Below, piece after piece: positions 7,333-15,959 of a DNA stretch of 64,000 nucleotides. The notes beneath the pieces are model-generated. The model had not been told where the DNA came from. It saw only the letters and a program-made list of their open reading frames with translations, and searched no databases. Origin of the DNA: a bacterium (GTDB lineage: Bacteria; Cyanobacteriota; Vampirovibrionia; Gastranaerophilales; Gastranaerophilaceae); contig JAGAJM010000004.1 of the NCBI GenBank assembly GCA_017626055.1, forward strand, positions 310,001 through 374,000. The letters run 5' to 3'. Made by a program: the position numbers and the translations under genes. Every line of letters starts with the position of its first letter. Positions within the stretch are counted from its first letter, which is position 1.

Positions 7333-9495
7333 ATGAGTAATTTAGACAAAATTATGAAGCCAAAATCAGTTGCTGTTATTGGTGCTTCAACTAAAGAACA
7401 CACTATTGGTTCTGACATTATGAAAAGATTACAAGAGTACAAATTCAACGGTAACATCTATCCAGTTAACCCAAAAGGTGGCGTTATCGAAGGATTACAA
7501 GCATATACTTCAATTTTAGAAGTTCCTGGCGAAGTTGATTTAGCAATTATCGTTGTTAACCAAAAATTCGTTTTGGATACAATTGATCAATGTAACCAAA
7601 AAGGCGTTAAAGGTCTTGTTGTTATTACAGCTGGTTTCAAAGAAACTGGTAAAGAAGGTGCTGAAGCTGAAAAACAATTATTGGCTAAAGTTCAAGAATA
7701 TGGTATGAGATGTGTTGGTCCTAACTGCTTAGGTGTTGTAAATACTCACCCAGACGTTAGACTTGATGGATGTTTTGCTGAAACATTACCAGAACGCGGA
7801 CACATCGCATTCGTTTCTCAATCAGGTGCTTTAGGTGGCGGTATTCTTAATATCCTTAAAGACCTTAACCTTGGTTTTGCTCAATTCATTTCTATTGGTA
7901 ACCAAGCCGATGTTAACGCTGAAACAGCTATGGAATACTGGGAAAATGATGAAGACGTTGATCAAATTCTACTTTACATGGAATCAATTGCAAATCCATC
8001 AAACTTCAGAAAATTAGCTTCAAGAATTTCTAAGAAAAAACCTATCCTAGCTTTAAAAGCTGGTAGATCAGCTGCTGGTGCTTCAGCTGCTTCTTCTCAC
8101 ACTGGTTCATTAGCTGGTGCTGATAAAGCTGCAAACGCACTTTTAGCTCAATCAGGTGTTATCAGAGAATACTCTTTGAAAAACTTATTCTCAACAGCAA
8201 AAGTTTTTGCTAACTGTCCAATTCCACAAGGCAACAGAGTAGCTATTATCACTAACTCAGGTGGCCCTGGTATTATGGCAACAGATGCTATTTGTGAAAA
8301 TGGTATGCAAATGGCTCCTATTACAGAAGAAACAAAAGCTAAATTAAGAAGTTTCTTACCAGCTGCAGCTTCTGTTAAAAACCCAATCGATATGATCGCT
8401 TCAGCTCCTATCGAACACTATACTCAAACATTAGAAACAGTTATTGCTGATGAAAATGTTGATATGATTATGGTTATTTACTTACCATTCTTAGGTTTGA
8501 AAGATATCGATGTTGCTAAAGCATTGATGGAAATCAAAGCTAAAAATCCTCAAAAACCAATTATTGGTGTATTTATGACTACATCAAACTTCTTTACTAC
8601 AATTTCTGAAATGGATGTTAATATGCCATTCTTTATGTACGCTGAAGAAGCTGCTGAAGGTTTCTTGAGATTAGACCAACAAAGAAAATGGATTGCAAGA
8701 CCAGAAGGTCAAATTCCAGTTTACGATGTAGATAGAGAAAAAGCTAAACAAATCATTAAACAATCTTTAGCTGAAGGTAGAGCTCAATTAACAACTCGTG
8801 AATCTATCGACGTTCTTGATGCTTATGGTATCAGAGTATGTAAATCAGGTTTTGCAACAACTGAAGAAGAAGTTATTTCTGTTGGTAACTCAATCGGTTA
8901 CCCAGTAGTTATGAAAATGACTTCAAAAACAACTTCTCACAAAACAGATGTTGGTGGTGTAAGAGTTAATATTCAATCTGAAGAACAATTAAGAGCTGAA
9001 TATCAAGACTTAATCGCTAAATTAACTGAAAAAGGTTTAATCGATGGTCTTGAAGGTGTAATCATTCAAGAAATGGTTAAAGGCAATAGAGAAATGGTTT
9101 GTGGTATCGCAACAGACCCTCAATATGGTCCAATGATGATGTTCGGTTTAGGTGGTGTATTCATCGAAGTTATGAAAGACGTAACATTCAGAATTGCTCC
9201 TCTAACTGATATCGATGCTGAAGAAATGATTAAATCAGTTAAAGCATACAAATTGTTAGAAGGTGCTCGTGGTACAACTCCAGCACAAATGGATCAAATC
9301 AAAGAAACTCTATTGAGATTATCTCAATTAGTTTACGATTTCAGCTTTATCGATGAGTTAGATATTAACCCATTGTTAATCTCTGAAAAAACTGGTGAAG
9401 GTATTGCAGTTGACGGACGTATTAAAGTTCGTTTAGAAGAAGCTATTCACGCTATGGGTTGTGAATGTGGTTCTTGCTGCGGATGCTGCCACTAG
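7333..9495 (+). CDS. Acetyl-CoA synthetase (ADP-forming), fused alpha-beta subunits
   Basis: 720 residues in the order CoA-binding Rossmann domain (1-~130, VAVIGASTKEHTIG), succinyl-CoA-ligase-like domains (~140-460) with the phospho-histidine in SSHTGSLAG (about His256), then an ATP-grasp domain (~490-700). The enzyme converts acyl-CoA + ADP + phosphate to acid + ATP + CoA, giving substrate-level ATP in anaerobic fermenters. Translation signals are good (AAAGGACGG), and base use (more C-ending codons than its neighbours) suggests high expression. Odd feature: the last 12 residues contain six Cys and a terminal His (GCECGSCCGCCH), which I do not know from this family. Confidence 0.92.
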   Translation: MSNLDKIMKPKSVAVIGASTKEHTIGSDIMKRLQEYKFNGNIYPVNPKGGVIEGLQAYTSILEVPGEVDLAIIVVNQKFVLDTIDQCNQKGVKGLVVITAGFKETGKEGAEAEKQLLAKVQEYGMRCVGPNCLGVVNTHPDVRLDGCFAETLPERGHIAFVSQSGALGGGILNILKDLNLGFAQFISIGNQADVNAETAMEYWENDEDVDQILLYMESIANPSNFRKLASRISKKKPILALKAGRSAAGASAASSHTGSLAGADKAANALLAQSGVIREYSLKNLFSTAKVFANCPIPQGNRVAIITNSGGPGIMATDAICENGMQMAPITEETKAKLRSFLPAAASVKNPIDMIASAPIEHYTQTLETVIADENVDMIMVIYLPFLGLKDIDVAKALMEIKAKNPQKPIIGVFMTTSNFFTTISEMDVNMPFFMYAEEAAEGFLRLDQQRKWIARPEGQIPVYDVDREKAKQIIKQSLAEGRAQLTTRESIDVLDAYGIRVCKSGFATTEEEVISVGNSIGYPVVMKMTSKTTSHKTDVGGVRVNIQSEEQLRAEYQDLIAKLTEKGLIDGLEGVIIQEMVKGNREMVCGIATDPQYGPMMMFGLGGVFIEVMKDVTFRIAPLTDIDAEEMIKSVKAYKLLEGARGTTPAQMDQIKETLLRLSQLVYDFSFIDELDINPLLISEKTGEGIAVDGRIKVRLEEAIHAMGCECGSCCGCCH

Positions 9496-9543
9496 GGTAA
9501 AAGGGTGTAAATAATAGAAAATATTATTTATTCAAATAAGACT

Positions 9544-9576
9544 AAAAGGGGCGATTGCTTTACAATCGCCCCTTTT
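9544..9576. terminator. Bidirectional terminator between convergent genes
   Basis: A perfect 10-bp stem GGGGCGATTG (9548-9557) / CAATCGCCCC (9563-9572), loop CTTTA, flanked by AAAA and TTTT, so it can stop transcription from both sides. The same GGGGCGA core with A/T flanks recurs at 13645-13676. Confidence 0.9.
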
Positions 9577-9591
9577 CTATTATCAAAATTT

Positions 9592-10191
9592 TTATTTTAT
9601 TTCTTTAAAAAATTCATTTGCAATAAGTTGAGAGTATCTGTCTTTTTCATTTGCAGAAACTAAAATTTTATCGTTTCCTTTTTCATCTTTAACAACGGAA
9701 ATTATTCCAGAGATTTCACCTATTGGTAGTTTTTTTATTCTTGCAGTGAATTTAACATAAGGAACAGTTTGGCCGTAAGATGTCATGGTTCCTTTTTCTG
9801 TTACTCTAAAGTCTTCAACTGCTGCAGCTTGATATTTAACTTTGTTTATTGCTGCTTTTAATCTATCTTCAACATCCTCAGCTTTTATATCTTCAATTGT
9901 GATTGGAGCTTTTTTAGAAGAATCAATTACAACCATTTTTTGACCAGATGCTTTATGTTCCGCCAAAACGGCGTTATATCCCATGATTCCTGCAGCTTTT
10001 TCTATTTCAAATTCTTTATTTATTTTCGAGAAATCTCCGACTTTTTGAGCACGTTCTAGAACAACATCCTTGCTTGGATTAAAGTAATTTTTTAGAGTCT
10101 TTTTTAGATAGTCTTGACCACCAAAAGCCATAAAGCCTACAACGATAACTGTTAAAAATATTGCTCTTGTTACGTTTTTTAAACAACCCAT
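9592..10191 (-). CDS. Hypothetical membrane-anchored envelope protein
   Basis: 199 residues with a single N-terminal hydrophobic segment (about residues 8-24, AIFLTVIVVGFMAFGG) and a soluble remainder predicted outside the cytoplasm. Cys3 is too early for a lipobox, so it is probably a membrane anchor rather than a lipoprotein. The soluble part is Lys-rich, without recognisable motifs. AGAGG precedes the ATG. It is divergent from mutS with only 36 bases between start codons, so the two promoters must overlap each other or lie inside coding sequence. Confidence 0.65.
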   Translation of the reverse strand: MGCLKNVTRAIFLTVIVVGFMAFGGQDYLKKTLKNYFNPSKDVVLERAQKVGDFSKINKEFEIEKAAGIMGYNAVLAEHKASGQKMVVIDSSKKAPITIEDIKAEDVEDRLKAAINKVKYQAAAVEDFRVTEKGTMTSYGQTVPYVKFTARIKKLPIGEISGIISVVKDEKGNDKILVSANEKDRYSQLIANEFFKEIK

Positions 10192-10227
10192 GTTGAAATC
10201 CTCTTGTTTTTATAAGAATATTATAAT

Positions 10228-12807
10228 ATGAGCAAATCTGAAATCAATCACATAAACAGTTGGGAAGTTAATGCAGAAGATACAACACCTGTAATGCAAC
10301 AGTATTTACAGATTAAAAAAGAAAATCCTGGGATTTTGCTTTGGTATCGTTTGGGTGATTTTTATGAAACATTCTTTGAGGATGCTCTTATTATGTCAAA
10401 GGAATTAGAATTAACTTTGACGGGTCGTGATGCTGGACCAAAATTAGGTAGAATTCCTTTAGCGGGTATTCCTGCAAAAGCAGGTGATAATTATTTAGAA
10501 AAATTAGTTGCCAAAAATTATAAAGTTGCAATTTGTGATCAGTTAGAAGATCCAAAATTTGCTAAAGGTCTTGTAAAACGTGGCGTAACAAGGGTTATCA
10601 CTGCTGGAACTTTAACTGAAAGTAATCTTTTACAACAAAATTCAAATAATTATATTTGTGCGATTTATAAAGATGAAAAGAGTGATATTTTCGGATTTTC
10701 TTATACTGATATTTCGACTGGTGAATTTAAAACAACTCAAGCTCCGTTGAATTTAATTATGGCTGAACTTGCTAGATTAAATCCAGCAGAAATTGTTGCA
10801 CCAAGTTTGAAACAAGATATCAAACCTTTTCAAATTGTGCCTGATGAGGTTGTAAATCTTCCTGAAGAAATTACAAAAAGATATAATTGTTCAAAGATTC
10901 CACCATCAGTTTTTGAAACAACTTTTGCTGAAAACAATTTGAAAACAGTATTTAAAACTCAAAGTTTAGAAGCTTTTGGGTATTCTAAATATAAATTAGG
11001 TTTCAGAGCGGCAGGGGCTTTGCTTGCTTATGTTTGGGAAACATTAAAAGGTAATATGCCAAAATTTGACAGAATAGAATCTTACGAACTTTCTGAATAT
11101 ATGATTTTGGACGCATCAACAAGAAAGAATTTAGAGCTTGTTGAAACTTTAAGAGAGAAGAATAAATATGGTTCACTTCTTTGGGCTATTGATAAAACAA
11201 AAACTAATATGGGAGCAAGACTTTTAAAAAGTTGGATTTGTCAGCCATTAAAAAATGTTTCTGATATTCAATCTCGCCAAGATGCAGTATCAGAACTTGT
11301 TGAAAAAGATTATGTGAGATTTTCACTAGGGGAAAATCTAGAAAAAATTTATGATATTCAACGTTTGGCAACTCGTATGAGTAATGGCTCAGCTAGTCCT
11401 AAAGATTTTGTGAGTTTGAAATTATCATTGAACATGCTTCCTGCTCTTCTTGATTCTACTGAAAATCTTGAAAATGATATGTTTGCTCAAGTTAGAGAAT
11501 ACAGAGATGAAATCAGTGATTATGTTCAAATGATTGAAAACACTATCGTTGATAATCCTCCTATTTTATTAAAAGAAGGTGGAATAATAAAAGAACGAGT
11601 TAGTGGTGAATTAGATTACTTTAGAGATCTGCTTACAGGTGGAGAAAACTGGCTCAAAAACTTTGAAGAAGAAGAAAAAGAACGTACAGGAATTAAGAAT
11701 TTAAAAATTGGTTATAATAAAGTTTTTGGTTATTTTATCGAAGTTACAAATTCGTTTTTAAATCAAGTTCCACCAACTTATATTAGAAAACAAACTTTAA
11801 CAGGTGCTGAAAGATTTATTACAGATGAACTTAAAAAACACGAAGACGATGTGTTGTCTGCTAAGTTTAAATCAACAGAACTTGAGTATAAATTATTCAC
11901 AGATTTCAGAGAATATTCAAAAGAATTTGTTTCTAAAATTAGAGAGATTGCAGATTGTGTCGCAAAAGCTGACGTTTTGAATTCTTTAGCAGATATTGCA
12001 GTTGAAAATAATTATTGCAAACCAATTTTAGATGAGTCAGATGATTTTGTTGTAAAAAATGGTCGTCATGCAGTTCTAGAAAAGATTTTGCCATTGGGTG
12101 AATATGTTGCAAATGACTTGGAATTAAAATCAAATTCGACAGATGCTACTCAATTTATGATTTTGACTGGTCCAAACATGGCTGGTAAATCAACTTATAT
12201 GCGTCAAAATGCACTGATTTTGATTTTAGCACAAATTGGTTCTTGGGTTCCTGCTGATTATGCTAAGATTGGTGTTGCAGATAAAGTGTTTACAAGAGTT
12301 GGAGCTAGTGATGATTTAACTCTTGGACAATCAACATTTATGGTTGAAATGATTGAAACATCTTATATTTTGAATTCTGCAACTGATAGAAGTTTTATTT
12401 TATTAGATGAAATCGGTCGTGGTACAAGTACATACGATGGTGTTGCAATTGCGTGGTCTGTTGCAGAATATATTGCGACAAAAGTTAAAGCAAGATGTAT
12501 TTTTGCAACTCACTATCACGAGTTGAATGTAATGACAAAAACTTATCCGCAAATTAAAAATTACAGAATTACTATTTCAGAACAAAATGGTGAAATTGAA
12601 TTTTTAAGAAAAATTGTTCAAGGTGGAGCAAGCAAAAGTTATGGTATTCAAGTGGCAAAAATGGCGGGATTACCATCTTCTGTAATTAAACGTTCTGAAG
12701 ACTTGATGTTAAAAATGCAAAAAGATTTTTCAAATAACCTTGCAACTCGTAAAAAAATAAGTAATAATGAAGATGAAGTTCCTCAATTATCATTATTTGG
12801 AATGTAA
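10228..12807 (+). CDS. mutS: DNA mismatch repair protein MutS
   Basis: 859 residues, full length for MutS. The mismatch-reading Phe-x-Glu motif is GDFYETFF (about residues 38-45), then the connector, lever and clamp regions, then the ABC-type ATPase: Walker A GPNMAGKST (about 648-656), the signature-like stretch DDLTLGQSTFM, Walker B FILLDEIGRGTST and the His switch ATHYHEL. It binds mispaired bases and starts repair. The start agrees with the family, whose N-terminus reads PMMQQY-like shortly after Met1 (here PVMQQY at ~21). No Shine-Dalgarno is visible in the 36 bases before the ATG; a TATAAT abuts the start codon. No mutL is present in the window. Confidence 0.97.
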   Translation: MSKSEINHINSWEVNAEDTTPVMQQYLQIKKENPGILLWYRLGDFYETFFEDALIMSKELELTLTGRDAGPKLGRIPLAGIPAKAGDNYLEKLVAKNYKVAICDQLEDPKFAKGLVKRGVTRVITAGTLTESNLLQQNSNNYICAIYKDEKSDIFGFSYTDISTGEFKTTQAPLNLIMAELARLNPAEIVAPSLKQDIKPFQIVPDEVVNLPEEITKRYNCSKIPPSVFETTFAENNLKTVFKTQSLEAFGYSKYKLGFRAAGALLAYVWETLKGNMPKFDRIESYELSEYMILDASTRKNLELVETLREKNKYGSLLWAIDKTKTNMGARLLKSWICQPLKNVSDIQSRQDAVSELVEKDYVRFSLGENLEKIYDIQRLATRMSNGSASPKDFVSLKLSLNMLPALLDSTENLENDMFAQVREYRDEISDYVQMIENTIVDNPPILLKEGGIIKERVSGELDYFRDLLTGGENWLKNFEEEEKERTGIKNLKIGYNKVFGYFIEVTNSFLNQVPPTYIRKQTLTGAERFITDELKKHEDDVLSAKFKSTELEYKLFTDFREYSKEFVSKIREIADCVAKADVLNSLADIAVENNYCKPILDESDDFVVKNGRHAVLEKILPLGEYVANDLELKSNSTDATQFMILTGPNMAGKSTYMRQNALILILAQIGSWVPADYAKIGVADKVFTRVGASDDLTLGQSTFMVEMIETSYILNSATDRSFILLDEIGRGTSTYDGVAIAWSVAEYIATKVKARCIFATHYHELNVMTKTYPQIKNYRITISEQNGEIEFLRKIVQGGASKSYGIQVAKMAGLPSSVIKRSEDLMLKMQKDFSNNLATRKKISNNEDEVPQLSLFGM

Positions 12808-12876
12808 AGAATTGTGTTGAACTAACAAAAATTTTAATTTTAGTGTTTTCTATACTTCAACAAGGAGTGTATATAT

Positions 12877-13629
12877 ATGAAAGTAGGTTTAGTAAATCAG
12901 GTTAGCTTTAGAGCAACAGAAGAAGCAAAACCAACAATTGTTGGAGCTGGTGTTACACCACCAACAAATTTGTTAAATGGGATTCAAACTCAAACAGATA
13001 AGGTTGAGGTTAAACCATCAAAAGCTGATGAGTACAAAGCAAGATTAAAAGATCCTGAATGGGAAAAACGCTATGTTCCAGAAGGTAATTTTATTCATAT
13101 GAAAAGACAAAACATCATCGATGGTTTAGAATATGAAATCACACCAGATGGTAAAGTTACTGAAGTTGGTTGCTGGACAAAACCTACTGTAATTTTAGAA
13201 GATGACGAAGATTCTAAAAAAATGTTTGAAAGAAATGGTTTGACTGGCGATAAAAAAGTTGAGGAAGAACCGAAAAAGAAAACAACTTTTAAAGAAAAAG
13301 TAGCTAATGTATGGAAGTTTTTCTCAGAAGCGGGAAAAATGGTAGAAGCAACTGCTAAAGGTGTTTTCTATGGTGCATTAACTGGTTTAAGTTTACTTGG
13401 TGGAGCTTGGTTATTTAAAGCGTTACCAAAAGCATTTGTAAAAGAAGGTCCAAAACTATTAGAAGTTGTTAAACACCCTCTAAAACATATGGGCAAAGCT
13501 GGTAAAATAATTGCAGGTATCGGTTCAGCTCTAGTTTTGGGCTATCATCTTGTAGTTGGTAAATTAGAAGCAAATCAAAGAACTGCTGTAATTGACCATA
13601 AAATGAAAACTGGTCATAGAGATGCGTAA
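12877..13629 (+). CDS. Hypothetical tagged protein with C-terminal membrane segments
   Basis: 250 residues, not recognised. The N-terminus carries the tag-like VSFRA (residues 9-13). A Lys/Glu-rich middle follows, then two hydrophobic Gly/Ala-rich segments (about residues 165-187 and 208-228), suggesting a C-terminal hairpin in the membrane. It resembles the 138-residue protein at 39785-40201 in plan: tag, charged linker, then hydrophobic segment. AAGGAG lies 10-11 bases before the ATG. The region just upstream (12826-12855) resembles the AT-rich element before 29768, including TTTTAGTGTTTTC. Confidence 0.65.
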   Translation: MKVGLVNQVSFRATEEAKPTIVGAGVTPPTNLLNGIQTQTDKVEVKPSKADEYKARLKDPEWEKRYVPEGNFIHMKRQNIIDGLEYEITPDGKVTEVGCWTKPTVILEDDEDSKKMFERNGLTGDKKVEEEPKKKTTFKEKVANVWKFFSEAGKMVEATAKGVFYGALTGLSLLGGAWLFKALPKAFVKEGPKLLEVVKHPLKHMGKAGKIIAGIGSALVLGYHLVVGKLEANQRTAVIDHKMKTGHRDA

Positions 13630-13644
13630 AATTTTCAAATAGAT

Positions 13645-13676
13645 AAAAGGGGCGAAGCCGTAGGCTTCGCCCCTTT
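13645..13676. terminator. Bidirectional terminator between convergent genes
   Basis: An 11-bp perfect stem GGGGCGAAGCC (13649-13659) / GGCTTCGCCCC (13663-13673) with a GTA loop and AAAA/TTT flanks. It serves the gene to the left on + and smpB on -. Confidence 0.9.
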
Positions 13677-13680
13677 GTTA

Positions 13681-14127
13681 TTAGAATTTTGAATTTCTAT
13701 CAATATCTCTTTGAATATCTTTTTTAGCTAAGGTTTCTCGTTTATCGTATAGTTTTTTACCTTTAGCTAAGCCAATTTCAACTTTTGCAAATCCACGAGA
13801 TATAAACACTTCAAGAGGTACAATTGTGTAACCATCTTTTTTAATTTTTGAATGCATTTTAAGAATTTCTTTTTTTGTTAAAAGAAGTTTTCTTGTACGT
13901 TCTGCTTTGTGGTTATATCTGTTACCTTGTTCGTAAGGTGAAATGTGGCAATTGTATAGGAAAATTTCGTTATCTTCGATTTTACAAAAACTATCTTTTA
14001 GGTTGATAGCACTTTTACGGATTGATTTGATTTCTGTTCCAGACAACACAATCCCTGCCACAAATTTATCAAAAATGTGGTAATCGTGATAGGCTTTTCT
14101 GTTTGTTGTGATAACTTTCTTTTCCAT
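13681..14127 (-). CDS. smpB: SsrA-binding protein SmpB
   Basis: 148 residues, normal length. Family blocks are clear: TNRKAYHDYHI at the start, AGIVLSGTEIKSIR, the NCHISPYEQGNRYNH stretch, and the basic C-terminus GLAKGKKLYDKRET...DI. SmpB binds tmRNA and brings it to stalled ribosomes (trans-translation). The tmRNA gene is not visible in this window. The start lies 7 bases after the stop of the upstream unknown gene. There is no Shine-Dalgarno; TATAAT (14134-14139, minus) sits exactly 6 bases before the ATG, so an additional leaderless transcript is possible. Confidence 0.96.
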   Translation of the reverse strand: MEKKVITTNRKAYHDYHIFDKFVAGIVLSGTEIKSIRKSAINLKDSFCKIEDNEIFLYNCHISPYEQGNRYNHKAERTRKLLLTKKEILKMHSKIKKDGYTIVPLEVFISRGFAKVEIGLAKGKKLYDKRETLAKKDIQRDIDRNSKF

Positions 14128-14134
14128 AAGCTAA

Positions 14135-14908
14135 TTATAGCACAGAGTTTTTGTTTTTTGTTCTCTCAGTTTGGATTATATGTTTTAGCCTACTTTCTAA
14201 TAGTGCAAATTTTTCTTCAAAGTCGTGTTCTTTGAAGCTATAAAAATCTTCAGAATGGTTGTATTTTAAGTCATGATATTTGGCAATTCTACCTTCTATC
14301 CCTTTAATTCCCGCACAACTATTTTGTTCTTTTATTAGTTGATAACGGAAGTATTGTAGGATATCAATTTTTTGAGTTGATGGTTTGTTTTGTAAAAATT
14401 TATCCAAAGATTTTGCAGTTAATTTTTGCGTATTATGGATGTTAGCTTGATAGAAATCTGTGATTTCTTTCATATTATAACCCTTGCCAAGCATAGTTAT
14501 AAAACGCTTGAAAAATTTTGGGTTAAGAATTTCTTCAAAGAATTTTTGAGTTTCTTGTAAAAATATTAAAGAACTACTTTGGTGGATATTTTTATAATAA
14601 TCAGTTAGAGGCAATACAATCGAATAGCCTCTTGCTATACCTTTATCACCCAGTAAAACATGATGCATTTTCCCTAGTTTTGGGTTTGAGGATTCTGCGA
14701 TATCAATTCTGATTGGGTATCCTATGGTTTCTCTTAAAACATTTTTGAATGTTCCAGGTTTAACTTCACGACCTTTAAATGAGTCTTGCAAATTGTCAAA
14801 AAAACGCAAGTTCATAAGTCGAGCAAGGTGTAATCTTTGTTCTGTTGTGCCTTTTGCCATTGATAGTGGAACATATGTTTTAGGATAGTCGATACGAAAT
14901 TCTAGCAT
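14135..14908 (-). CDS. Hypothetical protein upstream of smpB
   Basis: 257 residues, no family recognised. It has no signal peptide or membrane segment and is rich in Lys, Phe and Tyr, largely helical in look from residue ~100 on. Several unknown proteins in this window share this style. The start is the ATG at 14908, only 32 bases after the stop of the ABC ATPase gene; just upstream lies a copy of the AGC-headed AT palindrome (14924-14942). It overlaps no other gene and is probably transcribed with smpB (7-base gap). Confidence 0.6.
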   Translation of the reverse strand: MLEFRIDYPKTYVPLSMAKGTTEQRLHLARLMNLRFFDNLQDSFKGREVKPGTFKNVLRETIGYPIRIDIAESSNPKLGKMHHVLLGDKGIARGYSIVLPLTDYYKNIHQSSSLIFLQETQKFFEEILNPKFFKRFITMLGKGYNMKEITDFYQANIHNTQKLTAKSLDKFLQNKPSTQKIDILQYFRYQLIKEQNSCAGIKGIEGRIAKYHDLKYNHSEDFYSFKEHDFEEKFALLESRLKHIIQTERTKNKNSVL

Positions 14909-14923
14909 ACCCTAAATAAAAGT

Positions 14924-14942
14924 CGTAAAAATATTTTTTGCT
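14924..14942 (-). promoter_or_regulatory. AGC-headed AT palindrome upstream of unknown gene
   Basis: Read on the minus strand: AGCAAAAAATATTTTTACG, ending 15 bases before the ATG at 14908 and beginning within the stop codon of the ABC ATPase gene. It is one of five near-identical copies in the window (others at 29675, 50647, 62184 and 63957). Confidence 0.5.
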
Positions 14943-15906
14943 ATTCATATAAGAAACATTTACAATTATGTGATTGGGTAAATTCTATTGTGTTTGGTTT
15001 TTTGCATTTGCATTTATCCATGGCATATGGGCAACGAGTATGGAATTTACACCCTTGAGGTAGGTTTTCAGGAGATGGTAATTCACCTGTTAATTGGATT
15101 TTTTCTTTATTTTCTCGGGTGTTTAGTTCTGGAACGGCACTAAGTAGAGCTTTTGTATAGGGGTGTTTTGGATTAGTGAAAATTTCTTCAGTTCTTCCAA
15201 TTTCAACAATTTCCCCAAGATACATAATTGCAATTCTATCTGACAAGTATTTAATTACACTCAAATCGTGCGAAATAAATAAAAATGTTAAATTAAAATC
15301 CTCTTTTAACTGTTTTAAAAGGTTGATAATTTGAGCTTGGATACTTACATCTAACGCACTTACAGGTTCATCTGCGATAATAAATTCTGGATTTAAAATT
15401 AGAGAACGAGCAATTGCAATTCTTTGTCTTTGTCCGCCAGAAAATTCGTGTGGGTAAAGGTTTAGGCAAGACTTATCCAACCCAACTTTTTCGATTTTTT
15501 CTTCAATAATTTTATTTATTTCTTCTTTTTTCAAACTTGTATTTATCTCAAGAGGTTCTTTTAAAATATCTCCAATTTTCATTTTTGGATTTAAGCTAGA
15601 ATATGGATTTTGGAAAATCATTTGAACTTTTTGATAAAAAGATTTTAGATCTTCTCTTTTCGAAATAGTTAAAATATTTTGCCCGTTTATCAATATTTCA
15701 CCTGATTTTGAATTGACAAGTTTCATAATTGCTTTTGCAAGTGTTGATTTCCCACAACCTGATTCCCCTGCTATTGCAAGAATTTCGCCCTTTTTTATAT
15801 CTAGTGAAATATTATTTACTGCATAAATCGTTTGAGTTCCACCAAACACGTTTTTCTTTGTTTGGTAAATGACTTCTAAATTTTTGATTTCTGCTAAATT
15901 TTCCAT
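14941..15906 (-). CDS. ABC transporter ATP-binding protein, oligopeptide type (OppF/DppF-like)
   Basis: 321 residues. Walker A GESGCGKST (47-55), signature FSGGQRQR (near 158), Walker B LNPEFIIADEPVSALD and the switch His (FISHDLSV). The C-terminal Opp/Dpp extension is present, with its cysteine cluster CKFHTRCPYAMDKCKCKK. Such subunits drive import of peptides or nickel. No permease, second ATPase or binding protein is adjacent, so it must work with subunits encoded elsewhere. It is downstream of lpd (53 bases). No Shine-Dalgarno is visible; a promoter with -10 only 6 bases before the ATG suggests a leaderless mRNA. Confidence 0.9.
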   Translation of the reverse strand: MENLAEIKNLEVIYQTKKNVFGGTQTIYAVNNISLDIKKGEILAIAGESGCGKSTLAKAIMKLVNSKSGEILINGQNILTISKREDLKSFYQKVQMIFQNPYSSLNPKMKIGDILKEPLEINTSLKKEEINKIIEEKIEKVGLDKSCLNLYPHEFSGGQRQRIAIARSLILNPEFIIADEPVSALDVSIQAQIINLLKQLKEDFNLTFLFISHDLSVIKYLSDRIAIMYLGEIVEIGRTEEIFTNPKHPYTKALLSAVPELNTRENKEKIQLTGELPSPENLPQGCKFHTRCPYAMDKCKCKKPNTIEFTQSHNCKCFLYE

Positions 15907-15912
15907 ATTATG

Positions 15913-15941
15913 ATTTTAAATTTTTTTGTTTGTTCTATCAA
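15913..15941 (-). promoter_or_regulatory. Sigma-70-like promoter giving a leaderless ABC ATPase mRNA
   Basis: On the minus strand TTGATA (15936-15941), a 17-base spacer and TAAAAT (15913-15918) are followed by 6 bases and the ATG at 15906. This geometry puts the transcription start at or next to the A of ATG. Confidence 0.6.
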
Positions 15942-15959
15942 TTATACAGTTGTTTGAAT

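Noticed and set aside
13360-13371. AGGTGTTTTC match as a regulatory site
   Set aside because: Lies inside a coding region with no gene start nearby; taken as chance.
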